Assembly (NCBI GenBank): GCA_019828545.1
Contig: JACVRA010000302.1
Location: forward strand, 1 to 64,000
DNA length: 64,000 nucleotides
Source: Paracamarosporium sp. OC-R06-R3
Taxonomy: Eukaryota > Ascomycota > Dothideomycetes > Pleosporales > Didymosphaeriaceae
Direction of reading: 5' to 3'
Within the stretch, counting starts at the first letter, position 1. Each line of letters opens with the position of its first letter. The notes under the pieces are model-generated. The model saw only the letters and a list, made by a program, of their open reading frames with translations. It was not told where the DNA came from and made no database searches. Shown one piece after another: positions 23,401-35,760 of the stretch. The position numbers and the translations under genes were made by a program.

Positions 23401-24835
23401 AGGTAACGCAGAGAACGTTCGACTGAAAGCCTGGGAGTGCCTTGTCCGCCTTGGAGCGTTTTGCAAGAAAGACAATGTCACCAAGTACATGATCCACGAG
23501 CTCTATGCGGACCCATCCCCGTACTTCAAAGCTCAACTGCTCCGTATAATTGGATTAGCTATCGGTCAGATTGCGGTTGGTGACGCAATCATTCTAGACG
23601 ACCTCAGGAAGCGTGAGGCAACGGATGGCCTCCTCGTGCTTGGTAACGAACACGATGAGGGCCAGATCCGTAAAGACAAGCAAGATCGCGCCAAGCTGGA
23701 TGGCGCCCTCCGTGCGCTGAGGACTGATTTGGGCAAGAGTGAAGCCTTGAAAAATGCACTAGAGGAGGCACTCAAGGCAAATGGGATGCCTCTGCAGATT
23801 GTGTCTGAGCTGCTAGACATCTGCGACATGTTTGTTGACCAGGTCAACAAGATGATTGTGGCACTGAAGTACCCGCGCTACTGGAAAGTAGAACTTGCTG
23901 AGCCTCCTCGGACGGGCAGAGTCTGCATGCGCTTTTATCGAGGAGATAAGATTCGGACGAGAATGTTGCGCCCCCCCAAGATCCCTGTTCCTGCGGCTGA
24001 AGAACCGTCACAGCCGCCGCCAAAGATAGCGATCAAGTTTGGTGTAAAGAACTCTACGGACGGTCAACCAGCAGATGGACCGCCAATAGGTTCCAAGGCG
24101 CCCCTAGCAACTACAGTACGTCCATCATCAGAGTCTGCGCCGAATACTCCAATGCGAGGTGCTACTCCGATCGCAAGCCAGGACGTCATTCAATCTTTGC
24201 CCGTTGCTGAGCCGCGCTCTTTGGCTACCGTTAGTCACACCGGTACTCCGAGCAGCTCGAAGGCACCAACACCTGCGCCCTTGGCACAATCCCAAGTGCT
24301 TTCTCCAGCATCGACACAGCTTCCTGAGACATCAACCCCTATGGAAGGGATCGAAATGACATCTACCCCCGCTCCGCCCCGACCTCAGCCAGTTTCAATC
24401 CCAGCTCCTAAACCACAACCTAAACCAACGCCAAAACCAGCGCCAGTAGCTGTTCAAGCACCAACATCTGCAGCACCAAGCCCTATCTTTACTCCCACGG
24501 CTGTAGACGCGTCGAAGCCGCCGAAGCTCAAACTCAAAACATCGAAGCCCTCCAAGCCAGCCAAGCCATCCCCTTTGCCACCCAAGGAGAAGAAGAGCAA
24601 GCGAGTTGTGTTGCGTCTCCCACCAGAGAAGCTAGCAAAGCTTGGGAAGCGTAAGGCGCAGTCCGATATCGATCCTCGTCCCACAAAACGACAGGGCGAC
24701 TCGCCGTTCACAAACGGCTATACATCTACTCCTAAGAGCGGACTGGTCACGGTGGAGAAAACCAGGGGCGAGAAGCCGCGTTTCATGGTGAAGATGAAAC
24801 TGGGCAGCGCGAAACTGGCTCGACTCGTTCTCTGA
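20432..24835 (+). CDS. TAF2: TFIID subunit TAF2 (TSM-1)
   Basis: Large TBP-associated factor that contacts initiator DNA in TFIID. Exons 20432-21202 and 21248-24835 give 1452 residues, close to the usual size. Early blocks FTVESQRLELDFSF and YPHVYTRNTLVPGFASSLFPCVDD are characteristic. The middle is an M1-aminopeptidase-like domain whose metal site is destroyed: where the peptidases have HExxH, this protein has HAVAS starting at H400, as expected for TAF2. A HEAT-like helical region follows. The last ~250 residues are a P, K, S, T-rich disordered tail ending with basic segments (KKSKRVVLRLPPEKLAKLGKRK). The start was set at the first ATG in frame; the intron joins SGELTDT to IVDPKDPTRTTSS. 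Confidence 0.93.
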
Positions 24836-26496
24836 GCAGGCGAGAAAGACTACCATGCGTTGCCAGCCTTTGTGCAATTATTTCGTTCTCCATGCCCCTG
24901 CATTATCCAGTGGCACACATCGGAGAACTACACAGACAGTGATGGGTAGCAGAGCGAAACCTGCATTTTTTTTTTTTTGGCGTTCATTGATCATTTTCGG
25001 TACATTATGGGTTAGGATAAGAGTGAGATTGTTTTTCCACGAATGGATGGATGGATGGGCGGCGGGTCAGGAGTACTCTGGTTATTTGCATCTAGCGATG
25101 GCGTTTTCCAATGGTGGTTAGGCAAGTGGATGGGTTGGTGGATGGATATACCCTTTCCTTCTGTGCAAGTAGCCGCACGGAAGAGTGAATTGAACTGTAC
25201 CGATATCTTAAGTGTGGTGTTTGTCCGTCTAGGTGCATGTTGTTTTGTGGATGGTGTTGTTAGTTGTGATGGAAGTGCTGGAATGTTGAGTAGTATGGCT
25301 TTCGCGGGAGAGTGGGATGCAGATGTAAACAGTTTAGAAATGGTGTAAGAGAGTGTACATGAACAGTACTGGGTATGAGTGGGGTGTTGCACTAGTTTAT
25401 GTGGAGATGGTACTAAACTGTTTCCAGATTTGCGCCAAACCCATGGCGGACAGCTTTCCCCACGTCATGTGACTTTAGGCTTTCCACCAAGTGCTCCTGC
25501 AGCTAAGATCCCCGGGCCGCGTGTGCATCTGGCGATGCATTCCGTCATAGACAACCAAGGCGGGAGGATGGATGGCAATGTCTCGATGGGGCGGCCAACG
25601 TGACTACGTGGTCGTGTCTCACGGCGCAACCATGGCGGGCAATGCGACAGATCCCTGCAGGTGGAAGCAGAGCAATTCGCGGGCTGTACGGCAGCCCCTG
25701 GCCCGTCGAGCGCATGCCAGCAGCAGGTGAGCCGCACCGTCAGCTGTATACATTCTTCCTATCCGGGAAGGACTGCGCACCGCACAGCCTCAGCACCGGC
25801 AGCGCCAGGACGCGCCGCGTCGCCCGGCCACACACACAGTGCTCGCCGTGGTTGGACACTCACCGCCAAGTAGCTTCGTAAGCGGAGGGCGACTCCTGGC
25901 ATCCAAGCCAGCCAACTTCGAAAGCAAGCTAGCTCCAATATTGCATCGAGAGAATAGGGACGGCCGTGCCATCCGCAATATCGAGGACGGACTGCCGCCA
26001 AAGCCGGCCAACTCGGGGCTACCTCTACGAGGCGAGGCGAAGGTCGGCTTCCAAGGACGACGTGGAGCGCCGTCAGACCCTTTTTCTCCACCGTCCTATG
26101 TCAAGACGTGCGTAGTCTGCGGCCATTCGTCATTGCGGCGTGCCCAGGTTCTCGGAAGCTCCACTCGTGCAGTTCATCCATGGTCGACAACTTCCCGCGC
26201 TGCCCGGCACCACAGCTACTCTCTCTCTCGTTCTCGTTGCGCCTGCTCCTCCGTTCCACGGCCCTACACCCCTTCGCCCTTGCCTCGCCCGCCGCACCCA
26301 TTGCACCTTCCACTCGCTTTTCGCGCCTGCCGGCTTGCTGCGCTCGTGCCCGTGCCTCGGCTGCCGCTTTCATCCGCCGCGCCCAGAACCCAGTAGTCGA
26401 GAAAGACCACGCGCCTTAACACCGCTTGACCGCGCCTGCCCTCACGGCTTCTCACAAAAGCGCTGCTCGTGTGGCCACCTGCCCCCCCGAGTCGCC
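24836..26496. other. intergenic between TAF2 and Caf120-like gene
   Basis: Contains a run of 13 T at 24966-24978, a GGAT-rich stretch around 25041-25056 and 25127-25148, and a GC-rich second half that is probably promoter and leader of the next gene. Long open frames in 25.6-26.5 kb exist in several frames on both strands, which is the signature of GC-rich non-coding DNA. Confidence 0.5.
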
Positions 26497-29400
26497 ATGG
26501 CTCGTCCAAAGAGAGGTACCGCATGCCCCGCTGGCCCTGCGCGCAAACGCCGGCTTGGACATTCACTGACCGCTTGCAGTGCTCTCTTTCATGTCGGAAT
26601 GGGGGTACGTTCCACGTTTCCTGCGTGCCACGCTGTAATGTCTCAGCTGACTCCGCTGCTTCACCACCAGAGGCAATAGACTTCACCGCCGCAACGCATC
26701 GGCCGCCTCGACCCCCGCGTCTCCCGCACCTGCCTCTCCTTCTGTTGCCCCCGCGCCTGCAAAAGAACCAAACGCCTCCTCGTTCTCCGTCACGTCCACC
26801 AGCTACGACAACCAAGAACACTCGCCGAGCCCTGTCTCGCCTGTCCACGGAGACGCGCGGCCGTCCTCGCGCCCCATGTCCATGATACAGACGTACCAGC
26901 CGCCCGTCATGGAGGTCAGCCAGGACACTCTCCCAGAACTGCAGCGTATCTTCATGTTCCTGAACAGCCACTCCAACAAGCTGTACCAGGAGGGCTACTT
27001 CCTCAAGTTTCACGATACCGATACTCGTACGTCAATTCTTTCAATCATGCGCGGTTGTGCAACTAACAGCTGCAGGTGGCCGCCCCGCTCCAGACCGCGC
27101 CTGGCAAGAGTGCTTCGCCCAACTAGCCGGCACCATTCTTTCTCTGTGGGACGCGAGTGAATTGGACCAGGTCAATCCAGATCAATCCACCAATGACACA
27201 GAGGTTGTGCCGACATTCATCAACCTGACGGATGCTGCGATCCACATGGTGCGCACGAGCACACCTTACTTTGGAGAACTCCGCTGACCACAGTAGATGC
27301 CCTCGATGACGCTATCTGACGGCAAGACGCTCGACAACATTCTGAGCGTGTCCACCGCCGCGAGCAACAAGTACCTGTTCCACTTCAACTCCTTCAACTC
27401 GCTCACACAGTGGACTGCCGGCATACGACTCGCCATGTACGAGCACACTTCGCTGCAAGAGGCATATACCGGAGCCTTGATTGCCGGCAAGGGAAAGCAA
27501 TTGAACAATATCCGCATACTTTTGGACCGACAGCGTGCCAAATATGAAGACTGGGTGCGCGTTAGATTTGGCGCAGGAACGCCGTGGCGCCGGTGTTGGT
27601 GTGTTGTAAACCCACCAGATGAAAAGGAATTCGCAAAGCTGCAGAAAAACCAAAAGAAGAAGGATGTCTACAACCGAAACCCTACCGTACTCAAGGGCGA
27701 TATCAAATTCTACGACTCAAAAAAGGTCACAAAAAAGACACGCCCCATTGCGACAGTCACAGACGCCTATTCGTGCTACGCCATCTATCCACAATCAAAG
27801 CAACTCATTGATCAATCAACCTTGGTCAAAGTTGAGGGGAAAATCACTGTTCACTCCAAGCCCGAACAGACGACCGAAGGATTTGTCTTCATCATGCCAG
27901 AGTCACGCCCTGCCATCACTGGGTTTGAGATCATGCTCCAATTCCTGTTTCCCGTCTTCGACACGTTCGCTTTGTACGGACGACCGAACAAGCTCGTTGC
28001 GGACGTCCTAGACACTCGTGGTCTCATGTTTGCCATGCCACCAGACAGGCGGTACGGGTATTTGGAGATGTGGGACGTCGTCAGTCTTATTCACACCGAA
28101 GGCAGTAATAGCTGGTCGGAGCGGCAATGGCGCAAGCAATTGAAGGACCTGACATCTAAGCGCATGGCAACAATGCCTCGCACGCGTAGCAAAGCCGGAA
28201 CACGTAGGAACACACTACAAGGTCGGGCGCATCCTCCGCCTTCTCGCAGTGGAACCTTGAGATTTGAAGAGCCAGGCTCTGTATATTCACAACCTTCAAC
28301 CCGTCAGCCATCTCCGACTCTAGCAGAAGGTGGTGAGCCACAGACGCCGCGCAGGGTCGACTCAGCGCCGCCGACTGGCGCATTTGCGACTCCCCGTCAT
28401 CAGCGCTCTGTATCTGAACAGGTCAATGGATACAAGCAATCATCCCAATTAGCACAGTTCCAGAGTGTCGACGATTACAACGTAGCAGCCTCTTCGCTTT
28501 CGAACGGTCAGGTCAATGGATTCTCCAAGCCAATTGATGAACCCGAATTCTCGGACAATGACCCTCCAAGTCCAGATTCTCCTGTATCGCAATTAGAAGC
28601 TCGCGACCTCCCTGAAGTGCAAATCGCGCCCACTGCTCCACCACAAGGCCCTGTAGCACTTCCCCCTACCTTCGCTCACGCCCCAGGCCAGAAACCTCCC
28701 GTACAGTTGCAACAACCGGGTACGAAGCCCGATGCCAATATGGACACTGCGACACTGCATCAGCTAGCAGACGCAACAAATATGCCTCTGCCTCCAGGAA
28801 TAGCTGCTGCTGGCGCCGCCGCTGCGTGGAGAAATCGAGACGGCTCCAATGGCATGAGGGCTGAGAACGCTGAAAGTGAAACCTATCAGAATGACTTCAA
28901 TGCCAACCACCTATACGCTCAAGGTGCGTACAATAGCCATTCCGGTTATTCTGGCAATCGTCTTTCGACTATCCCTGCGTCACCGTTCGTCGAGCAGGAT
29001 CAATTTGTAGAAACACCTGTCGCATATCAGCCTTTAGGTCCTCCCGTTCCTGAGCATGTTGAGCTATCGCAACAGCAGAATGGTAACGGATCTGTTCCAA
29101 ACGCGCATCCTGGTAGCGAAGGGAGTCAAATACAACGTAAACCAGTACCAGGTCGGTCATTGCCCCTACGAGGGGACGACACCCGCTCAACTCGCTCAAC
29201 AACAAGCTCAACTCTAGACAGTTTACGAAACGTCATAATCGATCCCGAAGCTCTCGATCGCCTAGAGTACACCGATCCTGCGTTGTTGAGACAAGCAAGC
29301 CAGTCAAGCAGTCGATATAGCCGTGATGATGCGATGTCTACGTCCACACCCGACTATGCCAGCACTATAAGTGAAGAAGCACAGCCTCAGCAGCCAGCCA

Positions 29401-30680
29401 GGCGAATGGCAGATCGACCCCGAAGTGGTATGCTCAAATTTGTAGGAAACCCTGAACTAAACCCTAAACCGGAAGTAGTGGTTGGCGATGCGCACTACAA
29501 GCCTAGCATAAAGCCGCTCGAAGTTACATCGGATATTCCATCCATTGACTTTGGTCCCACGTATATATTGGACCCAAATGACAAACGCCCTGGCACCAGC
29601 GGTACTATGACTCAAGGCGTACATGAAGGCACTTTCTCTCAATCAAAGGAAAACCTTGCACTGTCACCAAGCGAGCAAAAGAGGCAGTCATACTCAGGAA
29701 GAACAACCCCTACTATGCACATGCGTACCCCTTCCGGCTCACCGCAGATCTTAGACAATCGTAGTGTCGCATGGCAACCTGGTATGGTGCCTCAGCCTCA
29801 ACTAAACACCCAGAAATTAGAGGCTGAGGAGTGGGTAACTCAACGTGCTGTCACTCCTGGCCAGGCCATGACACCACCAGCCTACACCCATGGTCGGAGC
29901 AAATCGCATACTCCTCCGATAAGCCGAACGCATTCTGGGGACTGGTCCCACTACTTTAACTCAGACAATGCTGTTGCAAGACCACCGAGCCGTCCGCTCA
30001 GCCGACCTCTGTCAAGGGGCGCTGGTCAGCTTCTTGACCAACGCCCAACTTCTCTACTTGTTGACCAACGCCCGACCTCGCTCAGCGCTCGCGAGCAAGA
30101 ACAGGTTGCAAGGATAACAAATACACCACTTATCGACTTGTCTAAAAAATCAAAGAAGGAGCAGAAGACATCTTCTGCGGGTTTGACCGCTTACATAGAT
30201 TATCGGGAAAAGGAGAAGGCTGCTGCGAAGGCCAACCGGAGTACGTCTGCTATGCAGACTGAGATTGACCGACGAATGATGGCAGCGCAGCAACGTCAGA
30301 TGATCGAGATGCAACAGATGGGTCAACAAGCTCAAATCGGACAGGCAATGGCCATGACCCCGGGCGGATACGCCACTCCAACCATGATGGCAACACCGCA
30401 AGGATATCCACAAGCTTATGCATACTCCACACCAGGTCAAATGCAGCAAATGTATCAACAGCAAGGCTATTTTCCACAACAAAATATGATGACTCCAATG
30501 CCGGGGCCCATGCCGGGCGGTTGGGGCACTCCGAGCCCGCAGTCGATGCCGGCCCAATACTTTATGCAGCAGCAACAACAGCAACAGCCGGTTACGCAGC
30601 CGTACGGCGCGAGCTTTGATCAAGCGCAGGCGGCAGCAAGATTCGCGCATCAGCAGGGACAACAGCGAAGACAGTACTGA
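26497..30680 (+). CDS. PH-domain protein of the Caf120/Skg3 type
   Basis: Large fungal protein related to yeast Caf120 (CCR4-NOT associated) and Skg3, cortical PH proteins of polarised growth. Exons 26497-26515, 26673-27026, 27076-27248 and 27297-30680 give 1309 residues. After a P, A, S-rich N-terminus comes a PH-like unit from KLYQEGYFLKFHDTDT through WQECFAQLAGTILSLWD to FNSFNSLTQWTAGIRLAMYE, then a second PH-like unit from VRVRFGAGTPWRRCWCVVN to a segment ending MWDVVSL. The rest, about 850 residues, is disordered and rich in S, P, Q, with a final glutamine run. The 19-base first exon was placed because its phase and acceptor (ending 26672) give a continuous frame; an ATG further in (26878) is the alternative start. 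Confidence 0.78.
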
Positions 30681-31755
30681 TATATCGAGGGCTTCGCGGA
30701 ACCGACTATGATCAAATGAATGATGTTATGAGGATTGAAAATCATGTTTTGATGCGATGCATATTATAATTTCTCTTACAAACCTGTACATCTATTTAAT
30801 GTGTATATGCATTCTTTCTCTTTGGCTGTAACGGTTTCTTTCGTATAAAATCTGGGGAGTCCTTGTGTGCATATGCATTTGCATTCGCATTTGGGGCGTT
30901 CGATGATGCATTCTTGCATGTAGCAGACACAGAGAGAAAGAAAAGGAGGCGATACAATGTAATTATGTGATTGCGGAGATGTTATTGCATTGGCTTGTGT
31001 GTGCGTATAGAATATCTACATCTTTGGTGCGCCTTTGTATGGGCTTTGGAGGGGGTTCTTCTTGCGCGCTACTAAGGGGATCTGTATGAGTGAGATGTGC
31101 TGAGCAGGAGCTTACCCCCCTTTTTTTATCGATTGCGAGGGGGCGTCGCAGTGTGTATATGGGGTTTGTCTGCGTGTGCGTGCGTGGTTGTGTATAGGTG
31201 GTTTGGGTAGAGTTTAGATAGGTGGGTGAATGGGAGAATGGGTTTAGAGATGTTTCGCGTGTGAATGGTTGGTTGGGTGAGGTGTGTTTGTGAGGTTTTG
31301 ACTGGGTTGTGGGCTGGGTGGGGCGAGGTGTGTGTGGGATTGGAGTTGATCTGGTGGTATCCAGCATCTGAAGGGTAAAGTCAAACTCTTGTGGTGAGGT
31401 AGGTCGCTGAACGGTCCGAATTTACTTTTCAGGGGTGTAGTGGGTTATTTTGAGGTTAGGGCGAGGATGGAGTCGTGGAGAACGTGGAAGTGCTGCGGTT
31501 TTTGGGTGGAGTGGTTTGGATGTTAGGGTAAGGAATGATGGGGAGAGAACTTCCTGTACGGCAATGTTGATTCGGTAGATATTGTTTGTATAGACGTATA
31601 GAAGCATGTACATAGTCTTCATCGCTTTGGTATCTATTAAGCATTACGCAACAATGCATTGCCTGCTGATAAGCAGAGACAATATATCGACCACCTCGCC
31701 ACTTTTTCACGTTTTATACTCGAATTACTAGAGCATCCGCAGCGCGTCGTTCCAT
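30681..31755. other. convergent intergenic region with GT-rich tract
   Basis: Follows the Caf120-like stop and precedes the 3' end of the minus-strand gene. The plus strand from about 31141 to 31560 is strongly biased to G and T, with only four C in 31201-31320. A minus-strand 134-codon frame here is rich in P, T and S purely because of that bias and is not called as a gene. Confidence 0.55.
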
Positions 31756-32538
31756 TCAAGAACGATCATGGCACCACGCTTTCTCAACCTTCAAAGTAAC
31801 CCCCTCTTTTGTCTCGCGCTCCCGAATCTTCCTCGCAAACTCTTCCGGATCGGTCATCCCCCGCATAATCCGTATCCGCAGCTGCTGAAGGCTCGGCAGG
31901 ATATCTACCACAGGCGGGCCCCGGAAGTTCTCCTCGGGATCAAACCACGCCCAGTACGCGATGTACATGCTAAACCTAGAGATAGCATGTTTCTGCGCGG
32001 GAGAACGATGTGCGAGCCACGAGCGCATGCCAGCACAGCGGTCGTGGGCGCGTAGATCGAAGATGAACTCGGTATTCGAGTAGAGTAGAAGCGCTGTGTC
32101 GGTGTAGAAGGTACGGCAGACGCGTGGGAGAGTGAGGAGAGAGGTCAGGATATTTTGGTCTGCGTTGAAGGCTCGGCTGAAGTCTGTGAAAGCCGTAGGG
32201 GCGATGCGTGGTGATGGGGTTCTACGTCTTGCATTGGCATCGTGACAATGGTCGTTGGCGATCTTTTCGCAAAGGAGGACTTTCAGGTTGGTAGGGTAGA
32301 TATATACGTAGATCTTGTTGCGGATCTCGCCGGGAAGCTTAAGTAGTGGGCAGGCGGTGGCGTTGTGGTGAGCTCTAGTGAGGATTGTTAGCATGGATAA
32401 AGGAAGTGAGGAGTGCGGACTGAGACCTTACGCCACGGAGAGGTGGGGTGGAATGTTAGAGACATCGAGGAGGCCATTGGAGAGATGGCGGATGGGATGA
32501 GGGGTGTGATTTCCGGAATCTGTTTCTAGTGTGTTCAT
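31756..32538 (-). CDS. hypothetical protein with LPxEIRNxIY domain
   Basis: Exons 32538-32432 and 32374-31756 give 241 residues; the intron is GT-AG and in phase. The segment LLKLPGEIRNKIYVYIY near residue 47 is the opening of a widespread fungal domain of unknown function (DUF7730/2EXR-like, sometimes described as F-box-like). Downstream LPRVCRTFYTDTALLLYSN and FIFDLRAHDRCAGMRSWLA continue that domain, and IRRI-like LQQLRIRIMRG fits the end. Such proteins occur in large, variable families in Pleosporales. Function unknown. Confidence 0.7.
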
Positions 32539-33590
32539 GGCGTTGTCGTGTCTCAAGTAATTTCACCGCAATAGCGTTCAGAACTAGGTACTGTCTTGAC
32601 TCCCCTCTCTACTAGTCTTAGTTCTCGATCTCCGATACCCACATGCTGATGTTGAATTGAGAAGACTTTGTGCTCGATTTAGGGCTATGGTGCTATTTCG
32701 TTCTTCTTTGTATTGTAGATGTCGATCCACCCGAATGGGAAGCTAGCCGTAATTGATCAAGTGTGTCATCCGATCCGGATAATCGAGTGAATGGTCTCTG
32801 CTGTTATCTTTCCTGTGGATAACACTGGCTCAGCGATAAAGCCAGGTGAAGCACCAGCTAGCATACACACAAACGTTCACGTTGGCTTAAAAATCACACA
32901 ATTGCTGTCAGAAAAAGAGGGGGGTTGGAATCAAGTTGCGCTCAATTATTTTCTTACACCTACCCCGCTCCGAGCGCACATCCTAGTACCGGTACTTCGC
33001 TTAGTTGGCCGTGCAAATCTTGGCAGAGCAGGTCATCCTGCCCGAACACTTTAGTACATGTTTACTATGCAGCTCCCAGCTCTCACCTACGAGTTCAGGA
33101 ACTAACAATCCTAGTGCCTAACATAAAGAGAAAGGTGGCGATAATGGCGCGTGATTAGAGTAGACTGGGAAGGGCTGATTGAAACGTTATGTTCGTGGAG
33201 AAGATTTTAAGAGTTTAGTTGCGCACAAAACTTCAAATATTCACTTCTGCGGATGACTTTGAGGTTAACTCTAGTGAACGGAACACGCGTGATTATCTTT
33301 TCACTCTCTCCTATCAAAAAGTATTTCGACCTAAATATCCATCTTGAAACAGAGCGTTAATTGGGCGTAGGCAGCTACAGTGGATCTAAAGTAGAAGGAA
33401 GCTGAGATAAGTTGGAGAGTATTCTATGTCAATTACGACTTCTCGAAGATGCATTGGCCATGGTTTTCTCTGTCCCGTTTACTGATTCAGAAGTTATTCG
33501 AACCATCACCTCCTGTTATCTCAAAGCCGAGTCATGTGTACACACCTACTAAACCATATTCATAATCCACAAAGCGGCCTCAAAATTCCT
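32539..33590. other. intergenic
   Basis: No gene is supported; short open frames only. The left part is the promoter of the minus-strand gene ending at 31756. Confidence 0.55.
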
Positions 33591-34076
33591 CTAGCCCTCT
33601 AGAAAAATAAGTCCCTCAACGTCCGTGTCAGACCCGCTCAAAATTACATCTGCCTCAGCTTTGCCGATGTTGTTTGTCGCTGTCTGCTTCGATTTCACCC
33701 AGTTCAACCAGGCAACCCATTCCAACAGGCACCAGGTCCTCACTACATAAATCGTGTAGAACATAAGTTCAATCATGCCTAAATAGAAGATGAGGTCGGA
33801 CACGTTCTGTTCTTTAATGACATACCACAGTGCAATCCAGGAAAAAGCCAAACTGCTCCCAAGGCAGGCGACCACGATGTACTCGCTGATATCTTTCAGT
33901 CTCATCAAGTCTGGTGGAGGCAAGAATTGACCGATGAGCCCTATAACCTGAAGAGACTGAAACTCCGCGTGTATACTTGAAGGGGACGGCGCAGGTACAA
34001 AGAAAACTGTCGCTCGAAAGAGTAGTCCAAGCGTCAGGGTGAAGATTAAAGCGGTTTGCATTGTGTCTTTGAGCAT
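33591..34076 (-). CDS. hypothetical membrane protein
   Basis: Single-exon frame of 161 residues from an ATG at 34076. Three hydrophobic segments are visible: ALIFTLTLGLLFRATVFFV (residues 9-27), YIVVACLGSSLAFSWIALWY (about 66-85) and LIFYLGMIELMFYTIYVV (about 94-111). The C-terminal 35 residues are polar and acidic. No family is recognised. The length and clean membrane pattern favour a real gene, but it could be lineage-specific. A long GGT repeat lies 14 bases upstream of the start. Confidence 0.55.
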   Translation of the reverse strand: MLKDTMQTALIFTLTLGLLFRATVFFVPAPSPSSIHAEFQSLQVIGLIGQFLPPPDLMRLKDISEYIVVACLGSSLAFSWIALWYVIKEQNVSDLIFYLGMIELMFYTIYVVRTWCLLEWVAWLNWVKSKQTATNNIGKAEADVILSGSDTDVEGLIFLEG

Positions 34077-34090
34077 AGAAAAGCTGGAGT

Positions 34091-34126
34091 GGTGGTGGTG
34101 GTGGTGGTGGTGGTGGTGGTGGTGGT
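34091..34126. repeat. (GGT)12 microsatellite
   Basis: Twelve perfect GGT units on the plus strand (ACC on the minus strand). It sits just upstream of the minus-strand membrane-protein start, probably in its leader. Confidence 0.9.
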
Positions 34127-35239
34127 TGAGTGTTGATAGGAGGATTGGGTAGGAGATCGATAGAGAGGTGGGAAAGTATTCTCTAATGCTTTAAGTGCAA
34201 GAGCGAGCTTTGACCAGTCGGATAATCCGAACCATACTCGATATGTGTAGAGCGTTGTTGATTATCGTTGTTTATTTTTCGTGTCCAGATATACCAGCGG
34301 CTCAATCAAACAATGTTTGTTCAGGATGTAAATAACAATGTCATCAATACATCGGCCCTAGCATTGATGTGTGATTCGCGTGCTTGCGAATAACGTGCCC
34401 ATTACAATTATGACTTCTAAGATACTAGAACATGGAATTCCTACACGGAATTCTTTCAAACACCTTGCTATCGTCCATAACAAGCTGAGTGGCTCATACA
34501 AACACCATAGTCCTTTATACTTTCAGCAGCTTGGCGATAGAACCACCACCATCTTCCCCAGAGATATATGCAGGGTGTTAATAACCATTGCTATTTCTGC
34601 TGACTCCCTTACCCTTAAAATAAAACCGACCCACATTTTCGGTCAGCTGCTAATGCATCTTTGGCGTAAACACTGCAGGATAAGTTGTATACGATCCAAA
34701 TACCCATCTCCACTGGCTCTAGCGCGGATACATGAAATGCAGAGGAGTAGGCACGTAGCATCTGGATACATAGTTCGCAGAATCGCTAGGATTCTCTCCT
34801 TTCGTTTCTTCGTCTGTCTGTTTCTCGACGCGTCGAGCTTCATTGCTGACGATTATTACGGGGAGGATATTGGAAGCAGGGCTTATATTCGGCAAGTTGA
34901 GGGCAATATGAAGTGGAAAGTAGCCTTGTTGAAAGGGGTCGGAGTAGAGTAAGGACCGAATATCCACGGGCCAGAATCATTCGCTGAACTGTAGGAAAAT
35001 CTTGGCAAATACATCCATTTCCATAAATTTATGGCTTTTTTTTTTCTGGTGGGTGAAGGCGGGTTAAAATTGACGGCGCGATTTTGAAAGACATCAATAG
35101 AGAAGGCGTAATCGGCCGAAATACAACTACAGTCTGAGGTGGTGATGATGATACAATTATCTGTGCAGTTGGGATCCGTTAAGTTAACACTGCAAGCTGG
35201 CGAGGGATACTGTACACAGTTTCGCCCAGATCTTTTTCT
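34127..35239. other. gene-poor AT-rich segment
   Basis: No gene is supported. A plus-strand frame from an ATG at 34410 to 34952 (180 codons) has no family resemblance and overlaps an equally open minus frame. Confidence 0.4.
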
Positions 35240-35760
35240 TTAGCTAAAGAGCTTCTTGGTGACGGTTTTTACAGGATGATCAGGAATTTTTAGTATAGTA
35301 CCGCATATACCAAGTTTGACAGAACCCTTAGGTAGCTTCTCCTTGGCTGGTTTTGGTTTCGTCCTATCATTCGGCTACTTTCGACTACGCCCTTGATCTG
35401 GACTGGGCGCTTGATTGATATTTTCCTTCGGAAGAGGATATGGTAGACGGTTGAAATCTAACCTTGAAGATTAATCTTGCTGGTTATTGTTGCTCAAGGA
35501 GCTTCCTCCCTTTCCCTTCCCCTGCTTCCTGCCCGCCCTCCTCTTCTCTCACCCGCTTGTAGATGCCCTCAATGATTGAAAGGCTATACACAAGGTCATA
35601 CCTAACCGAACCGTGTCTAACCCATTTTGAGTAACATCAATACCCGCATCAGTGAGGCTATAAGCTGGTACCAATAACGGGTTAGCACCTCCGACAGGAC
35701 TGGAAACAGTAGCACCCAGCAAGATGGTGCTAACAGTTTGAAATTTGAATTAAGAGGGCT
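35240..35760 (-). pseudogene. decayed coding remnant, family not recognised
   Basis: On the minus strand the sequence reads as protein-like in successive pieces that change frame or contain stops. From the upstream side: a piece with TILLGATVSSPVGG and DVTQNGLDTVR; then, after a frame change near 35610, VRYDLVYSLSIIEGIYKRV and a charged tail; then a piece with LDFNRLPYPLPKENINQA; and after an in-frame TAG, KEKLPKGSVKLGICGTIL ending in TKKLFS and a TAA at 35242-35240. The order and quality of the pieces suggest one gene broken by frameshifts and stop codons. Origin (cellular, transposon or virus-derived) is not determined. Confidence 0.35.

Noticed and set aside
30963..31367. 134-codon Thr/Pro-rich minus-strand frame
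   Set aside because: It exists only because the opposite strand is GT-rich; the composition is explained by base skew.
31141..31560. Internal telomere repeat array
   Set aside because: GGGTTTA-like words are present but not as tandem TTAGGG copies, so a telomeric origin cannot be claimed.
34410..34952. 180-codon plus-strand frame in AT-rich DNA
   Set aside because: No family resemblance, no conserved-looking blocks, and an overlapping minus-strand frame of similar quality. It may deserve a transcript check but cannot be supported from sequence.
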